Shown here: positions 8,780 to 17,725 of the stretch, piece after piece | Layout: each line of letters begins with the position of its first letter | Numbering within the stretch: the first letter of the stretch is position 1 | Source of the DNA: Pseudomonadota bacterium | GTDB lineage: Bacteria > Pseudomonadota > Gammaproteobacteria > Burkholderiales > Thiobacillaceae | NCBI GenBank assembly: GCA_021802555.1 | Contig: JAJZRU010000009.1 | Coordinates: 39,280-103,279, forward strand | Reading direction: 5' to 3' | DNA length: 64,000 nucleotides | Notes under the pieces: generated by a model | What the model was told of the DNA's origin: nothing | Seen by the model: the letters and a program-made list of their open reading frames with translations, nothing else | Database searches by the model: none | Program-made: the position numbers and the translations under genes

Positions 8780-8805
8780 AAAAAAAATCCCGACGCCGTC
8801 GGGAT
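8780..8805 (-). terminator. Terminator of tRNA-Leu(CAG)
   Basis: ATCCCGACG / CGTCGGGAT stem followed on the minus strand by eight Ts, 13 nt beyond the tRNA 3' end. The rest of 8641-8817 shows no gene. Confidence 0.85.
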
Positions 8806-8817
8806 CTGTGCTTTTCG

Positions 8818-8904
8818 TGGTGCCCAGGAGAGGACTCGAACCTCCACAGTGTTGCCACCGCTAGGACCTGAACCTAGTGCGTCTACCAATTCCGCCACCT
8901 GGGC
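8818..8904 (-). tRNA. tRNA-Leu(CAG)
   Basis: An 87-nt class II tRNA with encoded CCA. The anticodon stem CUAGG encloses UUCAGGU, giving anticodon CAG. The acceptor GCCCAGG pairs with CCUGGGC, and the Leu-type D arm 'GGCGGAATTGGTAGACGC' is present. Confidence 0.95.
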
Positions 8905-8916
8905 CGCGAAGGCGAG

Positions 8917-8945
8917 AATATACTGACCGGGATTTCCATTGTCAA
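8917..8945 (-). promoter_or_regulatory. Sigma-70 promoter of tRNA-Leu(CAG)
   Basis: On the minus strand, TTGACA (8940-8945) is followed by exactly 17 bp and TATATT (8917-8922), ending 12 bp before the tRNA 5' end. The -35 hexamer overlaps the proposed TTG start codon of the divergent rnr gene. Confidence 0.85.
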
Positions 8946-11197
8946 CGAAACAACGCCCCCGCAAGGCCGCAAACGCGGCTGCCGCATCCGCCCGCAAAGC
9001 CTCTTCTTTGCGCGCTCAAGACCCTTTTCTGGAGCGCGAGAAAACGCGCTACTCCCACCCGTTGCCGAGCCGTGAATGGATTCTGGAAATCCTCGCGCGC
9101 CAGGGGGCTCCCGTGGAACTCGACGGACTTTGCCATCTGCTCGACATCGCTTCCGCGGAGCGCGAATTGTTCGAGCGCCGCATCGGCGCCATGCAGCGCG
9201 ACGGCCAGGTCATGGTCAACCGCCGTGGCCAGGTCTGCCTGCCGGACAAGCTCTCGCTTATCAAGGGGCGCATCGAGGGCCACCCGGACGGCTTCGGCTT
9301 CGTCATTCCCGATGACGGCAGCGCCGATCTGTTCCTGTCGCCGCGCGAGATGCACCAGGTGCTGCACGGCGACCGCGTGCTGGCACGGGAATCCGGCGTC
9401 GATAGGCGCGGGCGGCGCGAGGGCAAGATCGTGGAAGTGCTGGAGCGCGCCAATGCCCGCATCGTCGGCCGTTACTTCATGCAGCATGGCGTCGGCTTCG
9501 TGGTGGCGGAGAACCGCCGCATCAACCAGGACATACTGATCCCTCCCGAGGCCATGGCGGGTGCGCAGACCGGGCAGGTGGTGGTGGTGGAGCTGGTCGC
9601 CTCGCCCAGCAAGCACTCGGAAGCGGTGGGACGCATCGTCGAGGTGCTGGGCAATTACGCCGACTCGGGCATGGAAATAGAAATCGCCCTGCGCAAGCAC
9701 GCCCTGCCTTTCGATTTTTCGCCGCCGGCGCTGGCGCAGACCGGAAAGCTGCCCAAGACCGTGCGCAAGGCCGACAAGGAGGGGCGCGAGGACGTCACCG
9801 CCCTGCCACTGGTGACCATCGACGGCGAGACCGCCAAGGATTTCGACGACGCGGTCTACTGCGAGAGGCAGGGGCAGAATTTCCGCCTGGTGGTGGCCAT
9901 CGCCGACGTGTCGCACTATGTGCAAAGCGGTTCGCCGCTGGATGGCGACGCTTACGAGCGCGGCAATTCGGTGTATTTCCCGCGCCGCGTCATTCCCATG
10001 CTGCCCGAGGCGCTGTCCAACGGCCTGTGCTCCATCAATCCGCGCGTGGAGCGCCTGGCGATGGTGTGCGACATGGTGGTGACGCGCCAGGGCAACATTA
10101 AATCCTATCGCTTCTACTCCGCAGTCATGTATTCGCATGCGCGGCTCACCTACAATCAGGTATGGGATTGGCTCTCCGGCATCGCCGCGCCCCCTGCCGA
10201 GCAGGCGCCGCTCATGCCCCATCTGCAAAACCTGCACACGGTGTTCCAGGCGCTGCTCAAGGCACGGCAGAAGCGCGGCGCCATCGATTTCGAGAGCGTC
10301 GAGACGCGCATGGTGTTCGACGACGCCGGCAAGATCGAGCGCATCGTGCCGGTGGTGCGCAACGACGCCCATCGCCTGATCGAGGAGTGCATGCTGGCGG
10401 CCAACGTGTGCGCCTCCGACCTGCTCAGGAAGCACAAGCAGCCCGCCCTGTATCGCATCCACGAAGGCCCGACGCCGGAAAGGCTGGAAGCGCTGCGCGA
10501 ATTTCTGCGCGAGTTCGGCCTCGGCCTGGGCGGCGGCGACGACCCCACCGCCAAGGATTACGCGGCGCTGCTGGGGCAGGTCAAGGGCCGTCCCGATGCC
10601 GGCCTGCTGCAGACGGTGATGCTGCGCTCGCTCAAGCAGGCGGTGTACAGCCCCGACAACGTCGGCCATTTCGGCCTGGCCTACGAGCAATACACCCACT
10701 TCACCTCCCCCATACGGCGCTATCCCGATCTGCTCATCCACCGCGCCATCAAGGCCGTGCTTGTCGGGGAAAAACTACCCAAGCTCAAGCTGGAAGAAGT
10801 GGGCGCGCACTGCTCGATGACCGAGCGGCGCGCGGACGAGGCCAGCCGCGACGTGGAAGCCTGGCTCAAGACCTATTTCATGCGCGACCGCATCGGCGAG
10901 GCGTTCAGCGGCACGGTCAGCGCGGTGGTCAGCTTCGGCCTGTTCGTGGCGCTCGACGAGGTGTTCGTGGAGGGACTGGTGCACGTCTCCGAGCTGGGTC
11001 AGGACTACTATCGCTTCGACGCGGCGCACCATCGCCTGCTGGGCGAGCGCTCCGGCCGGAGTTTCCGCCTGGGCGACCGGCTGCGCGTGCGCGTCATGCG
11101 CGCGGACATCGAGGCCAGCAAGATCGACTTTGCCCTGGCCGAAGGCGATGTCGCGCCGCGCGCCCAGGCCTCCGGCAGGAAGCGCAAGAAGCCGTGA
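8939..11197 (+). CDS. rnr: Ribonuclease R
   Basis: A processive 3'-5' exoribonuclease of the RNB family, 752 residues, acting on structured RNA, rRNA fragments and mRNA. Order of domains: N-terminal helix-turn-helix ('REWILEILARQGAPVELDG'), two cold-shock domains ('GFGFVIPDDGSADLFL' and 'GVGFVVAENR'), the RNB catalytic core with 'DGETAKDFDDAVYCE' (metal-binding aspartates), an S1 domain ('GTVSAVVSFGLFVAL') and a basic tail. The first in-frame candidate is TTG at 8939, without a clear ribosome site and inside the tRNA-Leu promoter, so the true start is uncertain. Its stop overlaps the rlmB GTG. Confidence 0.93.
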   Translation: MSTKQRPRKAANAAAASARKASSLRAQDPFLEREKTRYSHPLPSREWILEILARQGAPVELDGLCHLLDIASAERELFERRIGAMQRDGQVMVNRRGQVCLPDKLSLIKGRIEGHPDGFGFVIPDDGSADLFLSPREMHQVLHGDRVLARESGVDRRGRREGKIVEVLERANARIVGRYFMQHGVGFVVAENRRINQDILIPPEAMAGAQTGQVVVVELVASPSKHSEAVGRIVEVLGNYADSGMEIEIALRKHALPFDFSPPALAQTGKLPKTVRKADKEGREDVTALPLVTIDGETAKDFDDAVYCERQGQNFRLVVAIADVSHYVQSGSPLDGDAYERGNSVYFPRRVIPMLPEALSNGLCSINPRVERLAMVCDMVVTRQGNIKSYRFYSAVMYSHARLTYNQVWDWLSGIAAPPAEQAPLMPHLQNLHTVFQALLKARQKRGAIDFESVETRMVFDDAGKIERIVPVVRNDAHRLIEECMLAANVCASDLLRKHKQPALYRIHEGPTPERLEALREFLREFGLGLGGGDDPTAKDYAALLGQVKGRPDAGLLQTVMLRSLKQAVYSPDNVGHFGLAYEQYTHFTSPIRRYPDLLIHRAIKAVLVGEKLPKLKLEEVGAHCSMTERRADEASRDVEAWLKTYFMRDRIGEAFSGTVSAVVSFGLFVALDEVFVEGLVHVSELGQDYYRFDAAHHRLLGERSGRSFRLGDRLRVRVMRADIEASKIDFALAEGDVAPRAQASGRKRKKP

Positions 11198-11928
11198 AGG
11201 AGCAGTGGATCTACGGCTTTCATGCCCTGCGCGCGCGCCTCAAGCTGGATGCCGCGAGCGTGCTCGAAGTGCTCCTGGACGAGGCGCGCCGCGATGCGCG
11301 CGCGCGCGAATTGCAAGCCCTGTGCGACCAGGCTGGCGTGCCCTGCCGGGCGGTGGCAGGCCAGCGCATCGACGGCCTGCTGGGCCAGGCCCGCCATCAG
11401 GGGGTGGCGGCGCGCGTGCTGCCGCGGCCCAAGGGCGCGGGACTGGAGGAACTGCTCGATGGCATTGCCGGCCCGGCGCTGCTGATCGTATTGGACGGCG
11501 TGACCGATCCCCACAATCTGGGTGCGGTGCTGCGCTCGGCCGATGCCTTCGGCGTGCATGGCGTGATCGCGCCCAAGGACCGCGCCGTGGGCCTCAACGC
11601 CACGGTCGAGAAAGTGGCGTGCGGGGCTGCGGAAAGCGTGCCCTACGTCATGGTGACCAATTTGGCGCGCGCCTTGGAAACGCTGGCCGAGCGCGGCATA
11701 TGGACGGTGGCGGCCGAAGCCGGCGCGGCCAAGACTCTGGCCCAGGTGGATGCGCGCGCGCCGCTGGCCTGGGTGCTGGGGGCGGAAGGTGCCGGCCTGC
11801 GTCGCCTTACGCGCGAGCACTGCGACGAGGCGGCGCGCATACCCATGGGGGGGGCGGTGGCAAGCCTCAACGTCTCGGTTTCGGCGGCTCTCTGCCTGTA
11901 TGAAACGCAGCGCCAGCGCCGGCCATGA
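11194..11928 (+). CDS. rlmB: 23S rRNA (guanosine-2251-2'-O)-methyltransferase
   Basis: A SpoU/TrmH-family SPOUT methyltransferase of 244 residues. An N-terminal substrate-binding domain opens with 'IYGFHALRARL'; the catalytic domain has motif 1 'DPHNLGAVLRSADAFG', motif 2 'WVLGAEGAGL' and motif 3 'IPMGGAVASLNVSVSAA', which form the SAM-binding knot. It starts at GTG 11194, within the rnr stop (GTGA), and its own stop overlaps the next ATG. The rnr-rlmB order is the same as in E. coli. Confidence 0.95.
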   Translation: MKEQWIYGFHALRARLKLDAASVLEVLLDEARRDARARELQALCDQAGVPCRAVAGQRIDGLLGQARHQGVAARVLPRPKGAGLEELLDGIAGPALLIVLDGVTDPHNLGAVLRSADAFGVHGVIAPKDRAVGLNATVEKVACGAAESVPYVMVTNLARALETLAERGIWTVAAEAGAAKTLAQVDARAPLAWVLGAEGAGLRRLTREHCDEAARIPMGGAVASLNVSVSAALCLYETQRQRRP

Positions 11929-12467
11929 CGCACGCGGACCCGAACCGGCTGCTGCAGGACGCGGAATTGGTGGCCGCAGCCGAGGATGTCCAGGCCTGCC
12001 TCGACCGCGTGGGCGTCGAGATCGCCGACCGGCTGGCGACCGAGTGCCCTCTGGTCATGCCGGTGATGGGCGGCGCGGTGGTTTTCGCGGGACAGTTGCT
12101 GCCGCGCCTGGGATTTCCGCTGGAATTCGATTACCTGCACGTCACCCGCTATCGCGGCAAGGCGCGGGGCGAGGCGCTGGAATGGGTGGTGATGCCGCGC
12201 CAGTCGGTGCACGGCCGTACCGTCCTCGTGCTGGACGATATCCTCGACGAGGGCGAAACCCTGGCGGCGATACGCGACAAGCTCGTGGAAATGGGCGCCC
12301 GCCGAGTGTATTGCGCGGTGCTCGCCGACAAAGACAATGGCCTGAACAAACCCATACGCGCCGATTTCGTCGGCCTCAGCGTGCCGGACCGCTTCGTCTT
12401 CGGCTGCGGCATGGACGTCTACGGCTGGTGGCGCAATCTGCCGGCCATTTATGCCGTCAAGGAGTGA
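11925..12467 (+). CDS. hpt: Hypoxanthine-guanine phosphoribosyltransferase
   Basis: A type I purine phosphoribosyltransferase of 180 residues that joins hypoxanthine or guanine to PRPP. The PRPP-binding loop is 'VLVLDDILDEGETLA', with 'VMPVMGGAVVFAGQLL' near the N-terminus and 'DKDNGLNKPIRADFVG' around the purine pocket. It starts inside the rlmB stop (ATGA). Followed 55 bp later by a methylthio-nucleoside phosphorylase, it could recycle the hypoxanthine that enzyme releases. Confidence 0.88.
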   Translation: MTHADPNRLLQDAELVAAAEDVQACLDRVGVEIADRLATECPLVMPVMGGAVVFAGQLLPRLGFPLEFDYLHVTRYRGKARGEALEWVVMPRQSVHGRTVLVLDDILDEGETLAAIRDKLVEMGARRVYCAVLADKDNGLNKPIRADFVGLSVPDRFVFGCGMDVYGWWRNLPAIYAVKE

Positions 12468-12522
12468 TGGCGGCGTTGCCCTGCGGTAAACTTGCCCCTC
12501 TTCAAAGCGCAGGGTTTTCACC

Positions 12523-13284
12523 ATGCTAGGCATCATCGGCGGAACCGGACTCACCCGCCTGGCGAATCTCGAAATCACGCGTCGCGAGGTCGTGCGCACG
12601 CCCTTTGGCGAGCCCTCGGGGGCGCTTACCTTCGGCCAGATCTGCGACCAGGAGGTGGTGTTCCTTGCGCGCCACGGCTACGGCCACACCATCCCGCCCC
12701 ACGAAGTGAACTATCGCGCCAATATCTGGGCGCTGCGCGAGGTAGGCGTGGACCGCATCGCCTCGGTGGCCACGGTGGGCGGCATAGATCCGGAACTGGC
12801 GGCCGGCACCTTGGTGGTGCCCGACCAGGTCATCGACTACACCTGGGGCCGCGCGCATACGTTTTTCGTCTCCGGCGAACGCACCGTGGCGCACCTGGAT
12901 TTCACCCATCCGTATTGCCGGGGCATGCGCGACGTGATCCTCGCGGCGGCGCGCGAAGCCGGCGTCGTGGCGCGTGATGGCGGCACCTATGCCTGCGTCC
13001 AGGGGCCGCGTCTGGAGACCGCCGCAGAGATCGACCGTTTCGAGCGCGACGGCGCCCATATGGTGGGCATGACCGCCATGCCGGAAGCCTATCTGGCCCA
13101 GGAGATCGGCATCTGCTATGCCAGCATCGGCGTGGTCGCCAATGACGCCGCCGGGCGCGGCGCGGCCAGGCAGGGCATACGCCCCCAGCAGATCGAAACC
13201 GTGCTGGAGCAAATCATGCCCAAGGTGCGGCTTTTGCTCGAACGCCTGGTGACGCAGGATGCGCCGAGTTGCGATCTGTATTGA
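12523..13284 (+). CDS. S-methyl-5'-thioinosine (or -adenosine) phosphorylase
   Basis: A 253-residue member of the MTAP/PNP-2 phosphorylase family. The phosphate-binding N-terminus 'IIGGTGLTRL' is followed by 'RHGYGHTIPPHEVNYRAN', 'YACVQGPRLETAAEI' and the substrate motif 'VGMTAMPEAYLAQEIGICY'. Proteobacterial members of this branch, such as Pseudomonas PA3004, prefer methylthioinosine and release hypoxanthine plus methylthioribose-1-phosphate. The adjacent hypoxanthine phosphoribosyltransferase favours that reading, but specificity cannot be settled by eye. Confidence 0.85.
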   Translation: MLGIIGGTGLTRLANLEITRREVVRTPFGEPSGALTFGQICDQEVVFLARHGYGHTIPPHEVNYRANIWALREVGVDRIASVATVGGIDPELAAGTLVVPDQVIDYTWGRAHTFFVSGERTVAHLDFTHPYCRGMRDVILAAAREAGVVARDGGTYACVQGPRLETAAEIDRFERDGAHMVGMTAMPEAYLAQEIGICYASIGVVANDAAGRGAARQGIRPQQIETVLEQIMPKVRLLLERLVTQDAPSCDLY

Positions 13285-13293
13285 GGCCTTGCC

Positions 13294-13827
13294 GTGGCGC
13301 TGCGCGAGGTCTTGAAAATGGGGGATGCGCGCCTGCTGGCGCCGAGCGCGCCGGTGTGCGAATTCGACACGCCGCAGCTGCACGCCCTCGTCGCCGATCT
13401 TTGGGACACGATGGCGGCGCACGATGGTGCGGGGCTCGCCGCGCCGCAGATCGGCGTCAATCTGCAGGTGGTCGTATTCGGTTTCGAATCGAACGCGCGC
13501 TATCCTGAAGCGGAACCGGTGCCCCATACCGTGCTCGTCAACCCGGTGCTGACGCCTCTGGGGGATGAGCACGAGGAAGGCTGGGAAGGGTGCCTGTCCA
13601 TTCCCGGCATGCGCGGCCTGGTGGCGCGCCACCCCCGGTTGACTTACCGGGGCCATGATGCTTTCGGCCATGCCTTCGAGCGCACCGTGAGCGGTTTCCA
13701 CGCGCGCGTAGTGCAGCACGAGACCGATCATTTGCGGGGCGTGCTCTACCCCATGCGCATGGCCGACTTGCGCAATTTCGGCTATGCCGAGGCGCTGTTT
13801 CCCCCAGGTGCTGCGGACACCCGCTAG
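13294..13827 (+). CDS. def: Peptide deformylase
   Basis: Removes the formyl group from the N-terminal methionine of new proteins. The 177-residue sequence shows all three metal/active-site motifs: '[10 protein letters not shown]', 'EGCLSIPG' (Cys ligand) and 'QHETDHLRG' (two His ligands and the catalytic Glu). It starts at GTG 13294, 9 bp after the phosphorylase stop. It is not paired with fmt here and may be one of two deformylases in the genome. Confidence 0.93.
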   Translation: MALREVLKMGDARLLAPSAPVCEFDTPQLHALVADLWDTMAAHDGAGLAAPQIGVNLQVVVFGFESNARYPEAEPVPHTVLVNPVLTPLGDEHEEGWEGCLSIPGMRGLVARHPRLTYRGHDAFGHAFERTVSGFHARVVQHETDHLRGVLYPMRMADLRNFGYAEALFPPGAADTR

Positions 13828-13943
13828 GCGCCGCCGAAGCAACCGACGAACGGCCTAAAGACGTCGCTCCCTGCCACCGCTAAGCAGAACGAGGGGAACG
13901 CCGTGTTCCCGAAGAAAAACAAGGAAGAGCAAGGGGAATGCCC

Positions 13944-14306
13944 ATGCAGGACAGAATACCGGGAAACCCTGGCCAACCATGGCAAGCCGATGCGGAGCGG
14001 CTGAATCGTGTGGTGGGCCAGCTCATGGATTGCCAGTCGCGCTGGCGGGAAGTGGGCCATGAAGCGCGCCTCGCCGATGCGCTCAAAGCCAGCCGCCGGT
14101 TGTGGGGCGAGCTGCAGGATGCCCTGGGATGCGGCACGGAGCGCTACCCGCTCGAGATCCGCCAAAACATCCTGATACTCTCCGTTTATGGGCTCAGCCG
14201 GCTGGAGGCCGTGGAGCGCGAACCCAGCCGTGCTGCGCTGGGGGGTCTGATTGCGCTCATGCGCAGTCTCGCGGTGAGCTTGCAGCCTTTGGCGCAGGCG
14301 GCGTGA
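13944..14306 (+). CDS. FlaF-like flagellin regulator
   Basis: A 120-residue helical protein whose core 'LKASRRLWGELQDAL', followed by 'YPLEIRQNILILSVYGL', matches the pattern of FlaF proteins, which in alphaproteobacteria act with FlbT in flagellin synthesis. The ATG at 13944 is preferred because AGGGG lies 7 nt upstream; an ATG at 13938 is too close to it. No other flagellar gene is in the window, so a flagellar role here is inference. Confidence 0.55.
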   Translation: MQDRIPGNPGQPWQADAERLNRVVGQLMDCQSRWREVGHEARLADALKASRRLWGELQDALGCGTERYPLEIRQNILILSVYGLSRLEAVEREPSRAALGGLIALMRSLAVSLQPLAQAA

Positions 14307-14317
14307 ATGGCGGGATC

Positions 14318-14518
14318 ATGACTGCCGACCTGAACCGTGCGGCGGCCGAGCGCCCGGTGGATGGCATACAGCCGACGCCGCCGGTAAGGCCCGGGCGCGC
14401 TCGCATCACTCCACCCGCCAAACGCAAGGAAAAAAAACCCGGCGACGCCCAGCCGCATGCCCGCAAGGCGCCCGCGCGCGGCCGCTACGTCGATGAATAT
14501 GCGCGCGCTGCGATCTGA
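14318..14518 (+). CDS. Small Pro/Arg/Lys-rich protein of unknown function
   Basis: A 66-residue frame starting 11 bp after the FlaF-like stop, in the same direction. It is basic and proline-rich ('PARGRYVDEYARAAI' at its end) and likely disordered. There is no recognisable domain. Its position suggests cotranscription with the FlaF-like gene; because the region is very GC-rich, chance coding cannot be excluded. Confidence 0.4.
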   Translation: MTADLNRAAAERPVDGIQPTPPVRPGRARITPPAKRKEKKPGDAQPHARKAPARGRYVDEYARAAI

Positions 14519-14529
14519 AACGACCGAGC

Positions 14530-15015
14530 TCAGCGCCGTCGTGACGGGCACTGAGCGGCGACGCGCGTGCCCGTAAGCGTCATGTCCGTGGTGGTGGTGT
14601 AGACGCTGGGAAGGTTCAGCGTGCTGACCATCTGCCATGCGCTGGTAAAGTGGTCTGTCGCCGTTTTCACCGTGCCGTCGCCTTGGGTCGCGCCATGGAG
14701 GATGGTGCAGGTCCACCTCCAGTGCATGGTGCCGTCGCTGTCGGTGTCTTCCCGGGTTTTGCATTGTCCGGCGGTTTTGGGCATGAACAGTTTTTTCTGC
14801 GCATCTCCGGGTCTCAGGCAGACGTGGTTGATGCGGTTGATGGGGACGTCGAAATTCGGCGTATGCGTAGTGCCCACCATGTGCATTTTCCAATAGCCGG
14901 GCCGCAAGCCGGTCACGTTTTGCAAAGACGAGGGGTCGGCGGTGGAGGCGGCGCCGGCGGGCGCCGCGGCGGCCAGCAGGAATGCAAGGCTTAACGGGCC
15001 AAGAAGCTGTCGCAT
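14530..15015 (-). CDS. DUF3617 family periplasmic protein
   Basis: A 161-residue protein with a clean signal peptide (MRQLLGPLSLAFLLAAAAPA, cut near AGAA-S). The mature part begins 'LRPGYWKMHMVGTT' and contains paired cysteines ('INHVCLRPGDAQ', 'AGQCKTREDT', 'RWTCTI'), as in DUF3617 proteins, which are exported and of unknown function. The glnD gene lies upstream on the same strand with a 130-bp gap. Confidence 0.75.
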   Translation of the reverse strand: MRQLLGPLSLAFLLAAAAPAGAASTADPSSLQNVTGLRPGYWKMHMVGTTHTPNFDVPINRINHVCLRPGDAQKKLFMPKTAGQCKTREDTDSDGTMHWRWTCTILHGATQGDGTVKTATDHFTSAWQMVSTLNLPSVYTTTTDMTLTGTRVAAQCPSRRR

Positions 15016-15145
15016 GTGGATTTTCCGGTGTGAGATTGCCGTTGGTATGCAGCACGCCTGGCATTTTCCGCGCAAGCCTACGGGCGCGAAAGGGGCAAAG
15101 GCATACCCGTGCTTTGAACCGCCGCGCCGGGCGAAGGTTCCCGTC

Positions 15146-17725
15146 TCAGACCGACGCGCCGTCGAGGCCTTGCACGAGATCTTGCTCGATGGCCCCCTGG
15201 GTGGCCGGTTCGACGAGGCGTTCCGCCTGCAAAAGAAAGGTGTCTTCCGCCCTTTCTCCGAGGGTGTGTATTTTCGCGCTGATGAGCTTGACGCCATGGC
15301 GCTGGAAGATGCGCGCAATGTCGTATAACAGGCCGGCGCGATCGGCGCAGCCGACGGTCAGGACGTAATAGCGCCCGCGATCGTCCGGCGCCAGGTGCAC
15401 ATGGGGCGGATAGGGGAAGTGCCGCTGATGCCGGCTCATGCGGCCGCGCGGCGCCGGCTCGACGGGGCGGCCGGGATCGATGGCGCGCGCCAGTTCGTAT
15501 TCGATGAAACTGAGGAAGTCGCGGTAATGGACGTCGCGGTCCGCTTCGTCCTGCACCAGGAAATTGTCCAGCGCGTAGCCATGGCGGGTGGTGTGGATGC
15601 GGGCTTCCAGCACGCTGTACTGCACGCGCGCGAACAGGCCGCAGACGCGCACGAACAGATCCGGCTGGTCCGGCGCATATACCAGCACCTGGATGCCCTC
15701 GCCCTGGGGCGCCAGGCGCGTGCGTACCACGGGTGCCGCGTCGTTGGCCCGGTCCCACAACATGCGGGTGTGCCAGGCGAGGTCTGCCGCCTCTGTGCGC
15801 AGGAAGTAGGCATCGTCGAGCAGGCCCCAGAGTCGCCGCTCGCAGCCCGGCGCCAGGCGATAGAAGGAAAGCAGGCCGCGCGCCGCCTCCTGGCGTGCTT
15901 CGATCGTGCCCGTGGTGCGGCCGTCGTCGCCGCTCAAGCGCGCCAGGCTCAACTGATACAACTGGTCCAGCAGGCGGGCTTTCCAGGCATTCCAGACCTT
16001 GGGGCTCGTGCCTCGGATGTCCGCGGTGGTGAGCAGATAGAGCGCGGTCAGGTGCTTTTCGCTGCCCACCCTGCGGGCGAAGGCGGCAACCGCGTCGGGA
16101 TCGCTCAAATCCTCTTTTTGGGCCGTGCGCGAGAAACTAAGATGCTCGCGCACCAGCCAGCTCACCAGCTCCGTGTCTTCCCTGGAGAAGCCATGGGCGC
16201 GGCAGAAACGGCGCGCGTCCTTTTGCCCGAGTTCGGAATGGTCGCCGCCCCGCCCCTTGGCGATGTCGTGGAACAGGGCGGCGACATAAAGCAGTTCCGG
16301 CCGCTCGAAGCCGCTCATGAGGCGCGCGGCCAGGGGGTATTCATGCGCCAGCTCGGGCACGGTGAGGCGGCGCAAATTGCGCAGCACGATGAGAATGTGT
16401 TCGTCCACGGTGTAGACGTGAAAGAGATCGTGCTGCATCTGGCCGACGATGCGGCCCCAGGCCGGCAGATAGCGCCCGAGTATGCCGTAGCGGTTGAGCG
16501 CGCGCAGCGTGCGGGTGACCCCCTGGGGCTGGCGCAGTAGATCGAGAAAGGCGCGGCGGTTGCGCGGGTCGGCACGAAAGCGCGCATCCACCCTGCGACC
16601 CGCGCGCCACAGGCTGCGCAGGGTGGCGGGGGCGAAATCGGTCAGGCCCGCCTCGCGGTGCAGCACGAGGAAGGCGCGGAACAGCGCGGCGGGATCGCGC
16701 TCGAACAGGCCGCCGTCGCGCGTTTCCAGGAGAGGGCCGCGGCGCGCGAACTCCTCATTGATGATTTCCGCAGGTCCGCCATCGCCGTACAGCAGGGATT
16801 TCAGGCTGGGGATGATGATTTCGCCGGCCAGGCGCACGTCCTGCGCGGCGCGGTAGAAGCGCTGCATGAGTACTTCGCTCGCCAGACGGTGGCGGGTGGC
16901 GGTGATGTTCTGGCTCTGCGCCAGTTCGGTCTGCAAGTCGAAGGCCAGGCGATCTTCGCGCCGCCTCGCCAGCAGGTGCAGACGGATGCGCAGGCGGCTC
17001 AGGATGGCCTCGTCCTCGCGGATGCGGCGCGCCTCCGCGGCGCTCAGGATGCCGGCCTGCACCAGGCCGCGCCAGGCCGGCGCGATGCCGCAGGCGCGTG
17101 CAAGCCAATGGATGGTGTGCAGATCGCGCAGGCCGCCCGGACTTTCCTTGAGGTTGGGTTCCAGGTTGGACGCCGTGTCGGCATGGCGGTTGTGGCGGTT
17201 GGCCTGCTCCAAGAGCTTGGCTTCGAAGAAGCGGCGCGCCTCGAAGCGCGCCGCAAAATGCTGCCGGAAGCGCGTGAACAGGGCTTGCTCGCCCCATACC
17301 AGGCGCGCTTCCAGCAGGTTGGTCTCCACTGTGACGTCGCGCTCCGCCTCCACCATGCAGGCGTCCACGGTGCGCACGCTGTGGCCGATCTCCAAGCCCA
17401 CGTCCCAGCAGGCCTGCACCCAGCTTTCCAGGGCGCGTTCGAGGGAAGGGGCGGGCGGCGCCGGCAGCAGCAGGAGCACGTCCACATCGGAGGCGGGAAA
17501 CAGCTCGCCGCGTCCGTAGCCGCCTACCGCGGCGAGCACGGGGCCGGAAGGGAGCAGGCGCTGGCACAGCGTCGCCAGCAATCGATCGACGGCATGGGCG
17601 TGGCCGTGCAGATAGGCCGCGGCGCTGGGGCGTGCGAGGAATCGGCGCGCCAATTCCTCGCGCCCCTGTTTGAGCCCCTCGCGCAGGCCGGTGAGGGCGG
17701 GCGGCTGCGGGGCGGGGAGAGTCAT
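15146..17725 (-). CDS. glnD: [Protein-PII] uridylyltransferase/uridylyl-removing enzyme
   Basis: The central glutamine sensor of nitrogen control: it uridylylates PII (GlnB/GlnK) when glutamine is low and removes UMP when it is high. The 859 residues match the family length. The nucleotidyltransferase motif 'GGYGRGELFPASDVD' is at about residues 67-81, the HD hydrolase motif 'ALFHDIAKGRGGDH' is mid-protein, and two C-terminal ACT domains ('VRVCGLFARVQYSVLEARI' and 'GCADRAGLLYDIARIF') bind glutamine. Its start overlaps the map stop by 4 nt. Confidence 0.96.
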   Translation of the reverse strand: MTLPAPQPPALTGLREGLKQGREELARRFLARPSAAAYLHGHAHAVDRLLATLCQRLLPSGPVLAAVGGYGRGELFPASDVDVLLLLPAPPAPSLERALESWVQACWDVGLEIGHSVRTVDACMVEAERDVTVETNLLEARLVWGEQALFTRFRQHFAARFEARRFFEAKLLEQANRHNRHADTASNLEPNLKESPGGLRDLHTIHWLARACGIAPAWRGLVQAGILSAAEARRIREDEAILSRLRIRLHLLARRREDRLAFDLQTELAQSQNITATRHRLASEVLMQRFYRAAQDVRLAGEIIIPSLKSLLYGDGGPAEIINEEFARRGPLLETRDGGLFERDPAALFRAFLVLHREAGLTDFAPATLRSLWRAGRRVDARFRADPRNRRAFLDLLRQPQGVTRTLRALNRYGILGRYLPAWGRIVGQMQHDLFHVYTVDEHILIVLRNLRRLTVPELAHEYPLAARLMSGFERPELLYVAALFHDIAKGRGGDHSELGQKDARRFCRAHGFSREDTELVSWLVREHLSFSRTAQKEDLSDPDAVAAFARRVGSEKHLTALYLLTTADIRGTSPKVWNAWKARLLDQLYQLSLARLSGDDGRTTGTIEARQEAARGLLSFYRLAPGCERRLWGLLDDAYFLRTEAADLAWHTRMLWDRANDAAPVVRTRLAPQGEGIQVLVYAPDQPDLFVRVCGLFARVQYSVLEARIHTTRHGYALDNFLVQDEADRDVHYRDFLSFIEYELARAIDPGRPVEPAPRGRMSRHQRHFPYPPHVHLAPDDRGRYYVLTVGCADRAGLLYDIARIFQRHGVKLISAKIHTLGERAEDTFLLQAERLVEPATQGAIEQDLVQGLDGASV

